Shown here: positions 12,361 to 23,989 of the stretch, piece after piece
How the letters are laid out: each line of letters opens with the position of its first letter
Position numbering within the stretch: the first letter of the stretch is position 1
Assembly: GCA_039619475.1 (NCBI GenBank)
Contig: CM077115.1
Coordinates: 67,338,864 to 67,402,863 of the forward strand
DNA length: 64,000 bases
Origin: Icerya purchasi
Taxonomy: Eukaryota > Arthropoda > Insecta > Hemiptera > Monophlebidae
Direction: 5' to 3'
Program-made: the position numbers and the translations under genes
The notes under the pieces: generated by a model
Databases searched by the model: none
The model's input: the letters and a program-made list of their open reading frames with translations, nothing else
What the model was told of the DNA's origin: nothing

Positions 12361-13187
12361 TTTTTTCTAACAATTCAAAGTACTTTATTATAAAAATGTA
12401 ATTCTTAGGCCTGATTTAAAAAATTCATTGAACTGCTAATTGATGATGCTATACTTGTTTTTGTAGTTGAAATTGTGCATTCAATTACCTAGCGTTGTAA
12501 GCTATGTCGAAAAATCATACGACATAAAGACCAGCGTAAATAAGAAATAGGGAACCTTTTTTTAAATCAAAAAAATAAATTAATTAAGCAGCTGATTTTA
12601 AAAGATTAATGTGTTTCGGTATAATTTTTAAAATATAACAAAAAAAAATATTTAATCAAGAAATGGGAAACACTTGAAAATTCTAAAAAGCGCGTATTAA
12701 GAATTAAAAATAAATTCTCGTAAACCAAACTGTGTGGGGATAGTGGTAGCACAAAAATCACGGCGCACTTTTTTTGTCATCCGACAAAAATTACAAAATT
12801 ATTAATAAATTTACAATAACAAAAATTTTGTGATACCGTGATGTGCTCATCATAAATGGTATTTGTAGCGTACTAGGAAAACTAGTCAATTAATCACCGT
12901 CTTAATGATTTTTTACGTAACCAAGAATACATTTTTTTTTAAATTCTTTTACGTTCATTTTTTTTTTTATTATTATTATTACACATTCTGCTTCGTGTTC
13001 TGATTGTACATTCCTTTTTTCCCACTATTTCCGGATATTGTTTTTTAATTTAGTCGAATATAATATTTTTAATTCGTGTTTGCGAAATAAATAAGGAATA
13101 AAATTTTTTGGTTAGTTAGGTGACATTATATTTTCGTTTTTAAATTATTAAGAGTTTGCTATAATGTATTAAAATCGTTCATTTCAG

Positions 13188-13509
13188 ATGTAATCAATGT
13201 ACAGCACAATATCAGACACAAGTTTCCTTAGCGCAGCATAAAAATACCGTTCATAGGGATGGTTCGAATAATTTCGTTGCCGGCACGAATGATATGGCCA
13301 TTCCTGTTGTTGATTTAAATCAACGTGACGTGATGGCCCGCCTTCGGTCCGCAGGAATACATCATCTCATTCCATTTTCTAATCTAGGGACCCAACATGC
13401 GAACGGTTCGTTCGCCATTCCGATCATAGCTTTAGGTGATAGGCACTCGGTCAACTCGATAGGTGCTTCTTTTTCGATGTCATTAGGTCCACTAAGATCT
13501 GTCCGATAA
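13188..13509 (+). CDS. zinc-finger module 1, exon D (finger 2 and conserved tail)
   Basis: This terminal coding exon begins after CATTTCAG with one base completing Lys. It ends at TAA 13507-13509 and codes 106 residues. Finger 2 comes first: Cys1-x2-Cys4-x12-His17-x4-His22. After ~12 polar residues comes a ~70-residue tail running MAIPVVDLNQRDVMARLRS, then a second similar block IPIIALGDRH...SLGPL. Module 2 keeps this tail closely (about half identical) although its linkers have diverged, which implies selection. The tail resembles no domain I can name, and its two halves look like an internal repeat. An AATAAA at 14084 is a plausible polyadenylation signal. The protein is probably nuclear. 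The tail may bind a partner, but that is inference. Confidence 0.92.
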
Positions 13510-15653
13510 TCTACAGTTTTTAATTTTATGATTATTATTATTATTATGATTTTGATTATGATTTTTTTATGTGTATATACATGTATATGGAAAATCGCTG
13601 TATCTTGAATTCAAAATTAATAATGAAATTCTGTAAAGTTTACCGTACTGATAAAAATGTTAGTCCGTTCGCTTTTGTTTCAAAAATTAATTAATTGTTT
13701 ATTATTAAGAGAAATATTGGCGCGCGTGTTTGAATCTTTTCAGTAATGCAGTGAAATCGTTAACGTTGAATTATGTTATTTCGCTGTAATGCTTAACCGA
13801 ATTTTCGATAATTCTTCGCTATCCGTTCATTTAGTTTCGCGTTATAGGAAACTCTCATTTGCTTATGTATCTTCCTACTATACTTTATAATTATTATTCC
13901 TAATTAAAATTAATTATTACGGTATACAAATTTTTTCCTACGGTAAAGTTTTAAATATCAAAGGTTGTACCATATGCAATCTCTTTTGCATTCCTGATTT
14001 TATGAAACAAGAAAGAAAAAAAAAAGATGCATGCATTTTGTTATTTGATCCTATTTTATGTTTTTAATCGTTCCGATTATTTTAATAAATATATATTTAT
14101 AATTTTAATTTTAGTGAAATATTTTATAATTAGCTTTTAGAAGTTGTACCTTTTTTGTGTATAATTAAGATATTTTTTCTAAAATTTCGTTCTTTTTTAT
14201 AGTTTTTTTTTTTTTTTTTAAGTAACTGAAATGTGGTATTTTATTCATTAAATATTTTCTAAAATAACTTTTATTTCCTAAGTTACTAAATTAATTTGGA
14301 TTTAAATCGAAATTAAATCTTATTTAAATATAATGTTCCTCTACATCCTGTTTGTTAATTCAGGATGGCCACTTTATTGACAGTCGGTAAAAGTCACGAA
14401 ATTTGAAAAAGGTACAGAAATACGTGCGTGATATATATTGTATGGAAATTTTGAAAATGTTATAAATGATTGCGAAACTAGTATGTACATTTACTCTGTA
14501 TAGTTTAAAAATACTCCTCAAATTTTTCTAGTAATCAAAATGATGAAACATGAGATTAAAATTGTGATGAATTTTGTGCTACGTTGGGGAAAAGTAAAAA
14601 ATTACCTTCTGTGATTTGAAATTTTGTCTGCAAAATAGAAATGTGGGAATAATAAAATAAATAAATACATACAATTATAGTGCTCGTCTTTCTACAAATT
14701 AACAATAATTGAATTTTTTTTTCTCTGATTAGTGTGCCATAAAAAAATATATTGCGAAATTATACGTTTTTTTTTTTTTCTTTATAGCTATTGTTTTCTA
14801 AGTCAGGGAAAAAGTTGAAAGAATCTGGAAAACCGAGAAAGGGTGGGGAAATTTATTTTGATAAAAAAAAGGCCAATCTGTAATTTTTCTTCACGCTTTA
14901 TTCAGTTTTAACCGTAATTTTCAACTGCATTTTCTTTGTAGTCGCCGAAACATTTTCCCCCTTCTTTATCTAGCTGATTACCCTTGTGTAATTTTGCCGC
15001 GGCGTTGTTTCATTTTTATTTTTTATTTTGCCATCTTAAATCACAAACAGGCACTAAAAATGAAGATTTTGTTAATTGTGCAAATACGAATAGAAATATT
15101 TTAATTAGTCTATCTATGACTGAGTACAAATAATTGGAAAATGTAATAAAGATGTGAAATGTTATATAAAATAAATGAGGGCGGAAGACGAGGCAAAAAA
15201 ATGGTAAATATTTTAACGTTCCGGAAAATAATTTTATTTAAATAGACACCGCTACCCCCCCCCCCCCCAACACAAGAGGTTACTAAATTAACCGAAAAAG
15301 AATGCAAAAGGATGTTTCGCAAAAAAATAGAAACGGTTTATCCTTAATTCCACCACATCGTTAACTACTGGAATTAAAGGTATAAAATTGAAAACGTAAT
15401 TTTGTAGTTTATAATAACATCAATTTTTGTATTTAATGTGTATATAAGTATGCCATATAAAAATTAACATCATAATTATAAACCGTCGATCATTAGTAAA
15501 CATGTATTTTATTTCAAGATTTTTTCTTTTCAGCCTTTCTTTTTAATCATCATTTTCCTCGCATTATTTTAATCTACTATGATGGTTCCTATAAAAAAAA
15601 TTGTCAGAAAAATTCTATTTAGTTGTGAAATCAGTTTTTACGTGAATTTTCAG
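13510..15653 (+). other. 3' UTR then intergenic or intronic DNA
   Basis: The first ~580 bases after the module 1 stop probably form its 3' UTR, ending near the AATAAA at 14084. Beyond that are AT-rich sequence, a decayed piece of the GGTGGTCAC-family element at about 14795-14930, and a C-tract at 15254-15267. No other coding exon is recognised. Confidence 0.45.
14084..14089 (+). terminator. candidate polyadenylation signal, module 1
   Basis: An AATAAA hexamer 575 bp after the module 1 stop codon, followed by AT-rich and T-rich sequence. Such hexamers are frequent in DNA this AT-rich, so the call rests mainly on position. Confidence 0.3.
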
Positions 15654-15776
15654 TTGAACGAGTACTTCATTTAGCACCAGAAGTAACTATAGAAAATTTG
15701 CATTATTTGGCGCAGTCGAACAAAGAATCACAAGAAACGGAAAAGGCTGGTATTCGTAATAGAATGAATATCGAAG
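15654..15776 (+). CDS. candidate upstream exon of module 2 (exon E)
   Basis: A 123-bp open stretch with strong borders: acceptor AATTTTCAG and donor GAAG|GTACTT. Read with two bases completing a prior codon, it codes 40 residues (ERVLHLAPEVTIENLHYLAQ, then SNKESQETEK...RMNIE) and leaves in phase 1. The codon use and charged, helical-looking peptide look coding. Its exit phase matches the micro-exon at 23514, whose exit in turn matches 26463, so E-F-A-B-C-D of module 2 is a continuous frame. An ATG near its end (RMNIE) could be the start of a separate gene. No domain is recognised. Confidence 0.5.
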
Positions 15777-17156
15777 GTACTTACTTTAAATGAATTATGC
15801 CATTGCGTGGGTTTGTTAATAATTTACATAAATGTGTTTTTTCCTTATTATTATTACAAATAAATATTTATTTTAAAAAATTGCGGTGGAAAACAAAGTG
15901 AAATCTTATCAACATGAAAAAAACAAATTCTATGACAAGTATATTTTAATATTAAAAGAAACTCGAAAATTATATAAATTTTAGGTAGTCCATTTAGATT
16001 CATTACTCCTTTTTCTTATTAATTTTTAACAAACAGTGTAGGTTAAGTTGAATTACGTATAATACCATCGCCATCATTTGCTTTATGAAATTCCTCTATG
16101 GTTTTTGTACATTTTCCTCTCCATATGGATTCTTTGATGTGTTGTATTAAACGTTCGGTGTTTTCCCGTTTTATTTCTTTCTTCTCGGTGCGATTTTAGT
16201 GTATTACTTCCTTGAAAGCTCTTTGTTCATTGTTATCCTTTACGTCCGAAATATTTAATGCAATATTTTTCAAAAACCTTCACAAATAATCTAGTATTCT
16301 GTTTATTTATATTATAATACTTTCTCCTAATAATTGTATCTACGTTGTTTTTTTGTTTTTTTTAAATCTGAAATTCTTACATATTCATTGCTTTTTTTGT
16401 TTTCATGCCTCACAGTTATATATTGTTTCCCGTTGTCTATTTTCGTGTATTTCTCGAATATCATCCTCCGTTTATATTACGTTCACTTTTACCCTTCCCA
16501 CTTTTTTAAATTTTATTTTCACATGTTCTTACACCCATTTTCATTACCCGCTCAACGTACATATCAAATAATGACCTGGTAAAGAAGGGGATACATTGCA
16601 ATGCTGCAGTGTTTTTTTTAATTTTTTTGCTCCATTGTAAAAAAATCAAAGGGGAATACTTTACTATATTTATTTTACACTGTATGAGTTTCGGTATTCT
16701 GTTATGCTATCTGCAGTACGCTAGTAGAACATGCAAGCTAATCCGAGATTTTATTGAAGTAACTTACACATAACATATAAAAATTATCTATTAATTTCCT
16801 TCATTTCTCTCATTAAAACTATCGATAAGTGTAACAGGGAGGCACGTATTGTATTCGTAAAACTTTAAAAAGCTAAGTGTTTATATTTTACTAGTACTTA
16901 CTTTTTAGTCCCTAATTAAAATAATCTTGCAGGTCATGTGTAAAACTTACAGAAGTAGCGAATTACAAAATGTAGGTTGTGTCACGCTTTTGAAAAAAGT
17001 TTCACACTTTTTGTCCATAATAAAAAATCAGAGGATAATTTAAAATTTTATTGTAGATAATAAAAAAGGCAAAAATACTTTTTTAAATTGAATTTTAGTG
17101 GTTTTTTCTTTTTTCTAAATGAATTTATTAGAAGATTGTACATTTGTTGTTTTCAA

Positions 17157-17310
17157 CATCAGGGTTGTCAGCAAACCAGGAATTTTGGATATCACAGAAA
17201 CATCAAGAATAAGCCAGGAATTTTTCCGTAAAATTGGGGAAAAAGTAAAAAGTGGTCAGAAGATATATTCGGTAAAAGAAAATCATTTAAAGTGAAAATC
17301 ACTACTATCA
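17157..17310 (+). repeat. GGTGGTCAC-family element, 5' part
   Basis: Resembles the first ~140 bp of the elements at 30179 and 44549: AGGGTTGTCAGCAAACCAGG, then AAAATTGGGGAAAAAGTAAAA and AGAAAATCATTTAAAGTG. It is truncated where Helentron-like copy C begins. Confidence 0.5.
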
Positions 17311-17316
17311 TTTTTA

Positions 17317-18560
17317 GGATTCCGTAATCTTACGGAATCTTAATAAGATGGTACATAAATGACAAAAATATCAAATAAAAATCGATAACTCACGAACATC
17401 TTGACTTATAAACTTCAAATTTGGAACATAAATCCCAATTATAATTCTCTTTAAAACGATCTATAACTTAAAGATTATCGATTACCCTGGGCGGCAAAAA
17501 ACCCAAAAAACCGTCAAGAATATATAATATGGTACATGAAACGACCTCAAAAATCACTTAAAAAATCATAATTCATCACCCGATAAACCTATAAAGCTGA
17601 AATTCAAAATATAAACTAAAATGCAGGAGTCCTTTCATAAAATCAAAAAATTATGCTACAAAAGTTATGTAAAGTTGCGAAAAGTTCAAAAAAGTGCAAA
17701 AAATTACGTGTCCCCCCTAGCGCCGCGAATGTTATAGCTAAAAATTTTGAACACGATTAAAAATATGCGCATCCCCGTATATTTCTCTAGTTTGGAACTT
17801 CCGGCCTTCCAACTTTAAAACCAGACTTTCAGGGCGCCGAGAGCTCGAAATTTTGGGAAAAAATATTTTTTTTCCCGGACATGTGATATATCGTTGGAAA
17901 GATTACTATTTGTCGGGAACGAAACCGTATTTCGTTTTCTTAACCAAACTTTCGAATTTGCCGAAAAGTTCAAAAAGCGCGAGAACTGATATGTAGCCCC
18001 CAGTTTGCATCGCGAATATTATAGCTATAAATTTCCAATGGGGTTGAAAATATGCTCATTCTGGCATGTTTGCTGTAGTTTATTTAAAATTTTGTGTATA
18101 TATCTAAATAAATTTTATTTAAAAATCGTAACTAAAGTGAAATTACGTCAAGAAAATTATTGATTTTATTTGATGAACAGTTGAGAAATTAACTTCTCAG
18201 TGTAGTAATCTAATAAGTAGTGACAAATGAGGACGGCGGTTTAAGTAATAGTATTCAAATATAACCATATAGAAGTTCGGTAAACAAACGAGTACAATTA
18301 CAAATTTTTAAATATTTATTGATAATTAATCCTTCCAAAAATCTAGGACAAATAGCGTTTATTTATTAGAATTTATTTTTTTTGCAGTACAATATGGTGA
18401 CACTGCGTGATGTGTGAAAAAGAACTGGACTAAAAATATCTGTTTTGGAATTATTGTTGTTTTGAATTTAGTATTGTGTAAATGAAAATTATGGTTATCT
18501 TTAACTTAACATACGGAATCCTCAGCGCATGAAACCTCATGCTTGACTGAACTTGTTTAA
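17317..18560 (+). repeat. Helentron-like non-autonomous repeat, copy C (nearly full)
   Basis: The most complete copy. The 5' end is the hairpin GGATTCCGTAATCTTACGG followed by AATCTTAATAAGAT. The body holds two tandem ~300-bp variants of a minisatellite-like unit (TTGGGAAAAAATA, CCCGGACATGTGATATATCG, CCCTAGCGCCGCGAAT). The 3' end is GGAATCCTCAGCGCATGA, a 6-bp stem hairpin (GCATGA-AACC-TCATGC) and TTGACTGAACTTG. Inverted GGATTCCG/CGGAATCC near both ends, tandem units inside and a short 3' hairpin are the known features of Helentron-associated elements. It has no coding capacity. Confidence 0.65.
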
Positions 18561-19674
18561 TTTGCTCTTTAGCATTCCGTCCATCTCATACTGCTTAATT
18601 ATTCAACAAACCCTACCTTCGTACTCATGTATATTATTTTTTTGTTTTTAATTGAAATTTGTATATAAACGAAATTGTTTTAATGTGGGTTTACAGAGCT
18701 TTTTAATCTTCCAAAATTTTTAAAGTTTTTTCTTTTATTATTTTTTTCACTGTTATATTAATATTTAAATTAAATCAATTTCAAAATTAATTTAAATATG
18801 TAGCATGCCAAAAGTCGAGAGTATTTCACATGTGTTGAATATTCTATTTTATTTTGATATGGTTGTTCTCCATTAAGTCCAGTGGTATACGGCTTAAATC
18901 TTTTCTAGTTTTTAAAAACATATCTACTCCTAATAGTAGATCAGAACGGTGCAAACAAAACATACGCGATATCCATCTCTGTATTTTACATGAGGAATTA
19001 TTGTACGATTCCATATTGATTCTAAATTTATAATTAAAATGAAATATATATATATATATTTCCGGCAAAAAATAAATAAAATTAAACGGCAAAAGTAAAA
19101 ATTAAAATAAACAAAAATTATTAAACGAACAGTTATATAAAAGTGTAGCACATAAATGTAGTAATTAATACATTAAAGTTAAGCATAAATCGTTACCCGA
19201 ATTACAGAAAATAAAATATGTCAAATAATTCAAAAATAAATAAAAAAGGAACTATTGCCTTTTGCAGTAATTGTACGAAAGCGGTGGCAGACAAAAAAAT
19301 ACATAGTAAAAGTTAAAAAATTGATAAAAAAATCTTAATAAACGCGTAAGTTAAAGTACAACAGTTTTAAATGGCCAGGTAATTGACAACAATTATGCAA
19401 TATCATTCTAATTTTATCGCTGGTTATTGGCTATTTGAATTTTGAACTGTTCGCAGTTTCTAAACTCTTTGTGATGTCAGTACGTAATAAAACTCACACT
19501 ATAATATTCATATATTTTTCGTTATAAACACCGTTTTTTCTGGTTGTATTGTGTAATATTAAATTTTGCTTTCTAAGTTTAAACGGAAATTGCAAAGCAG
19601 TCTTTATAGAAAATTATTATATGACGAACTTACTTATAAAAAAGCGTTACGCTTTATGTGATTTTTGGAAAACA

Positions 19675-20370
19675 ATTTGTAACCTCTTTTCACTCCGTAA
19701 AATTCGAATTTTCAAAAAAAAAATTCTTATTTGATATTTTCGGTGCGGGGTAATGTTCATATGGAATTTCAAGCATCTGGTGTAAATAATTTCGATTATA
19801 GCATGATTATGATTTTATGCCGAAAACAGGCTGAAGCTTTAATTTAGAGGATTAAAAAAAAATATTGTACTTTTAGTAGATTACATAAGGAATCTTAATT
19901 CAAAATTATAAAAGTATAAACCCGCTCGTAGTGAAAATATAACACTATGTATTTTTCAGATTTTAACCTTTTTCACCTTTTTAATAATCGAATTTTCAAA
20001 AGAACTTTCTTATTTGACATCAATATATGCATTATATTTACGTGAAATATCATGTTATAATCACTATTCATTTGGGCTGCGGCGTGATTTTCAATTTTCT
20101 CAAAAATCTTGGTGCGCCCCTCTCCTTAAAATTTAGAGAATTAAGCAAATTCTGCGCACTTTTAACGTATCATATAAATGATCATGCAAAATTACAGTTT
20201 AGTAAACCTATATTTGGAAAACAATCTACACAACCAACCCTCTTTTACCCTTTAAAGTTCGGATTTTCAAAAAAGCGTTCTTGTTTGACATATTCGGTAT
20301 ATAGGTAATGTTCGTATGAAATTTTAATTATCTGGTGTAAATGGTTTTGGTATTAGCATGATTAGTTTTT
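19675..20370 (+). repeat. diverged direct-repeat array (about 3 units, ~285 bp)
   Basis: Three spaced copies share CGAATTTTCAAAA (or CGGATTTTCAAAA) followed by a TTCTTATTTGA or TTCTTGTTTGACAT phrase, at about 19705, 19990 and 20255. In the first and third this is followed by GGTAATGTTC, then TCTGGTGTAAAT. Spacing is about 270-285 bp. It is an old tandem duplication and no element ends are seen. Confidence 0.45.
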
Positions 20371-23245
20371 TTTTAAAATGATTTTCTGGCTTTTACTCCT
20401 TTTGTTATCCCCAAAAAATTTGAAGTTTTTAATGTATTTTTCCATTAATGTTACATGTGAATTTTCCAGTTCATAGACGTAGTAGTTTCAGCGGTATGTA
20501 CATAACTGTTGGACTACTCAAATATTTCCAGATAGTCTGTTTCATATATATGGATTATTTGTCATTTATAGTTTTTGGTAGTACCTCTCTCTACACATAA
20601 AAAGGTTTTTTATTTCGTAATATAGAAGTGTAAAATATTTCAGTAACCAGAAATAATTAAATGAAAATAGCCGAATGGTATTTATGATAGTTTAATGTGT
20701 GTGTGTGTGCTATCGAATCGAACAGATTTGGAGAGCGTTTTTGGGGATTAGCAAGTGAAAAAAAAATTAAAAATACATTTTTTTTTTTTAGACAATTTTC
20801 AATTGTATAAAGAGCAATGTGCTGGGGGCGAACGAGCCGAACTTCTTGGTTTAATTAACTTTTATGATCTATTTAATTTTTGTAATACAGAAAGCAAAAG
20901 ATGTGTTTTATTTATCGGTTTAAATAAATACAAGTATATAATTTGCTTAAAAGTGATTTTAAAATGATTTTCGGTGTTGCTGAAAGCATGTGCGATGTAA
21001 GAAGAAGTGCCATAAAAAAGAATTTACCCCCCGGTTGTGATATATTGCATGTCAAAAATTTCAATTAAAAAGAAAATTTAATTTGTAATTTTTTTTTTTT
21101 GCTGATATTGTGTTTTCCTTTCAATTTGTTGGATTTGTTATTGATGAGAGCAACAAGTTTCAGTCATCTTTTTTTAAGGTTTATTAAAAAGTAATCAGGT
21201 GCGTTTATTTACCGCGGCAAAAAATAATACATTTATCGTGATAATTGAAAATAGTATTCGTTGCATTGTGAAAAATGTTTATTTACACCTTATGCAACGG
21301 ATTTAAATAGTGTGCCAATTCAAAAATACAGAATGTTGTTTATGGAGTTCACGGGTGATCATTTTTATTATTATTTCTGGCTTGCGGATATTTGATTTTA
21401 TTTTTCGTAACGCACGAATAATTCAACATAAAAACAAATAATGCAATTAATAGGAAAATGTAGCTTTTGTATATATATTACTGCTACATGTTTGACCCCT
21501 TAGGAAATTTATCAATCCATTGTGATTGATTTGCACAGATCTAAGCAAAGCTGAGTTAATACGAGCAATTCTTATACGTGTGCAATTGTTTGTGGAAATG
21601 ACTAATGATTTTGATAAAATTCGCGAATTAATAGAGGTGAATTGTTCTAAAAACTGGAGGAAAATCGTGTTCGCGTTGGTAACCATATTTGCATTTCGGG
21701 TTTAGTAAAAATAACATTTCGCCTTATTATTTAGTTCATTAAAATGACCCCATAATGAACTTTTTCTTTTAATTGGGGCCATTTTTAATGCACTTTTATT
21801 ACTAATAATACAAACTACATACTATTTTAAATTATCTATAAAAACAGTTAAAAACTTTAACTGTTAAGTAAATTTAAATTTAAAACAATTTACATAACTT
21901 TTACCAAGCTTTTAAAAATGATATATGTATATAAATGCAGTATGCAAAAATATGGGATTTTTAAAACTTATTAAATATACTGGTTTCTTTAATTATATTC
22001 TATTGTAAAAGAATATATATATATATATATATACATGTATATAATATGCAACACAACACAAAACTTTAAAATACTGATATGTATTTTTAATCTTACTGCT
22101 TTTAAAACTACTTGTACAAAAAGAAAAATATTAATTACTACACCAATAACAAAAATAACATGCTTATTAAACATTAACAACCACCTTTATTTTTAATTTA
22201 AAACAGTAACAGAGGTAAACTACAAAATATTAAAGCATTTAAATAAATTCTTATTAGTTATTCTTTTGTAAATTAAAATTTTTTTAAAAGTTTAAAAATA
22301 GGGAATTGAAAAGTTCGTCGATAAATTTTAGAAAGTCAAAAATTAAATTGTTTCTTTAATTGTAATTAATAATCTGTTAATAAATATTTATTATGGAAAT
22401 ATTTTATTCAGACATATTCTCTATTTACATGAAATTCAATTAGCAATATTAGCTAAACAGATGAAGCCCAAAAAGTTAATTTCCCGGGCATTTATTATTC
22501 AACAAAGATTTAATGTTTCAAAAGTTTATGTAAAATTTTCTTTTTTCTGTTTCAATTTATTTTTTTTAATCTATACAAACTACGTTATTAGATAAGTAGT
22601 TCTGCTGCTTTGGTATGTTAACGTTATTATGTTTTTAGCTTTAGTTTCAATTATACATGGTATTTAATTGCTTTAGTATGAATAAAATATGATAATTTTT
22701 AGATTACAAAAATTATTTTCAATATTAATACCGATTAATAATTTAATTACTTCGATCTTGATATTGTAGGATTTTCTAAAAGATCCTTAATATTATGCAA
22801 CAATAATAATCTTTCAATTTAAACATAAATACTACAAAAATTGTTTATTTTTTTGAATTGTGCATAGTTTTCTACGCATATTTTAATGTCAACTGTAAAA
22901 CTATTGTTGCATTTTTCCCGCAAATTGCTCCTTTTCTGTAATTCTACTTTTTGAAGTCGAAGGTATTCATTATGAAAATTGTTTTTAATTCTTTTTTTAT
23001 TTTTCAGAATTACCATTTGTACATTTGTTCCATAATGTTATAATTTATTTTCATAGTTAATTATGCTTTTTACCACTTAGATTTAAAGAATTTCGTTTTT
23101 TGTGTAGTAGACATGTTTTGTTTATTTTGAAAGTACATTAAATTAAGCTTAATTATCTGATAAAAATAGTGGACAAATGAAAAAAAATGACGCATCATTG
23201 AATTTTAATAATTTTTGAATGTAGTAACTATTATCATTGTACTAT

Positions 23246-23353
23246 TTATTGCAAATTAAACATAAACAGACACTTTTATAAAATAGTACGTAAACATTGA
23301 CGCTGAAATATATTATTTTATAAAAGTGTTTGTTTATGTTTAATTTACAATAA
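23246..23353. repeat. 108-nt near-perfect hairpin
   Basis: Two 42-base arms (23246-23287 and 23312-23353) are inverted copies differing at three positions. On the plus-strand transcript two of these become G-U pairs and one a C-A mismatch. The loop is 24 nt. This could be a small foldback transposon or a pre-miRNA-like transcript. It sits 160 bp before the candidate micro-exon. Confidence 0.6.
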
Positions 23354-23513
23354 TTTGAAATGATATGTTCAACAAACTTTAATAGTACTATTTATTATTA
23401 AAAATTATAAAACCAGAAAAAATGAACTAGCCGTAGTTGATTAAAATTTTTTTGTTCACTGTTTTTTTCTCGATATAATTATTGAATTTTTTTTTATATT
23501 TTGTTCTATACAG

Positions 23514-23541
23514 GTATGGCAGGAGCCGTTACAAAATGTCG
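23514..23541 (+). CDS. candidate 28-bp micro-exon of module 2 (exon F)
   Basis: Lies between TTCTATACAG and GTTAGT after a T-rich tract. Read with two bases completing the Gly codon from exon E, it gives MAGAVTKC and leaves with two bases (CG) that combine with the first base of 26463 to give Arg. Both phase joins work, which is the only evidence besides the splice motifs. It could also be the initiating exon of the module 2 gene, as it contains an in-frame ATG. A coincidental splice-like motif pair cannot be excluded. Confidence 0.35.
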
Positions 23542-23989
23542 GTTAGTTTATTTTTCTTTGTACTATAATGCCTTCTATAATTAACATTTGTGTTGTTCAA
23601 TTTATAATCATGTTTGATAACAAAGTAAAAATCATGTTGATGTTAATTTGAAGTCCAGAAATGAACGTTAAAAATAGAAATAATTTAAAAAACTACTATA
23701 AAATTTTAGTTGGTTGATTCATTTTTTTTAAATTTTTTTGTTTCCAAATTATTTACTTAATTACTAAAAAGTGATGACGAGATTTGTCATCAGTGTATAA
23801 TTATGTTGTGAATAATGAAGTCGGTAATATAAAATTTAACCGATGCTTTTGACTTTAATTTCTTTCAAACCGTATATGTTGGTAAGTGAAAATGTTTCAA
23901 AGAAAAAAAACAAGAAAGCTTTGAACGAGAAAAAAAATACAAACGTGCAGAAAAAGTGTTTTATATTTGAAGAAGAGTGAAAGAAAAAA
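23542..23989 (+). other. intronic, nothing recognised
   Basis: AT-rich DNA between the micro-exon and a minus-strand LINE fragment. No exon or repeat end is visible. Confidence 0.35.

Larger units (their letters stand above)
10342..13187 (+). other. intron C-D of module 1
   Basis: A ~2.8-kb intron with GTAAG donor and TTTCAG acceptor that separates the two fingers. It contains Helentron-like copy B and retroelement-tail sequence, listed separately. A decayed inverted pair of AT-rich ends flanks about 12758-12850. No coding signal. Confidence 0.6.
15777..23513 (+). other. large intron of module 2
   Basis: A 7.7-kb intron if exons E and F are both real. It contains a partial GGTGGTCAC-family element (17157-17305), Helentron-like copy C, a direct-repeat array (19675-20370), (TA)n runs at about 19043 and 22013, and a 108-nt hairpin at 23246-23353. 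Open frames here are short, AT-rich and without coding character. Confidence 0.4.

Noticed and set aside
16334..16582. Hydrophobic small membrane proteins in overlapping frames
   Set aside because: T-rich DNA gives Phe/Leu/Tyr-rich frames in more than one phase; no start context, splice borders or conservation cue.
20755..20967. 70-codon plus-strand gene
   Set aside because: Starts in an A/T run, with no domain, no conserved motif and unremarkable codon use.
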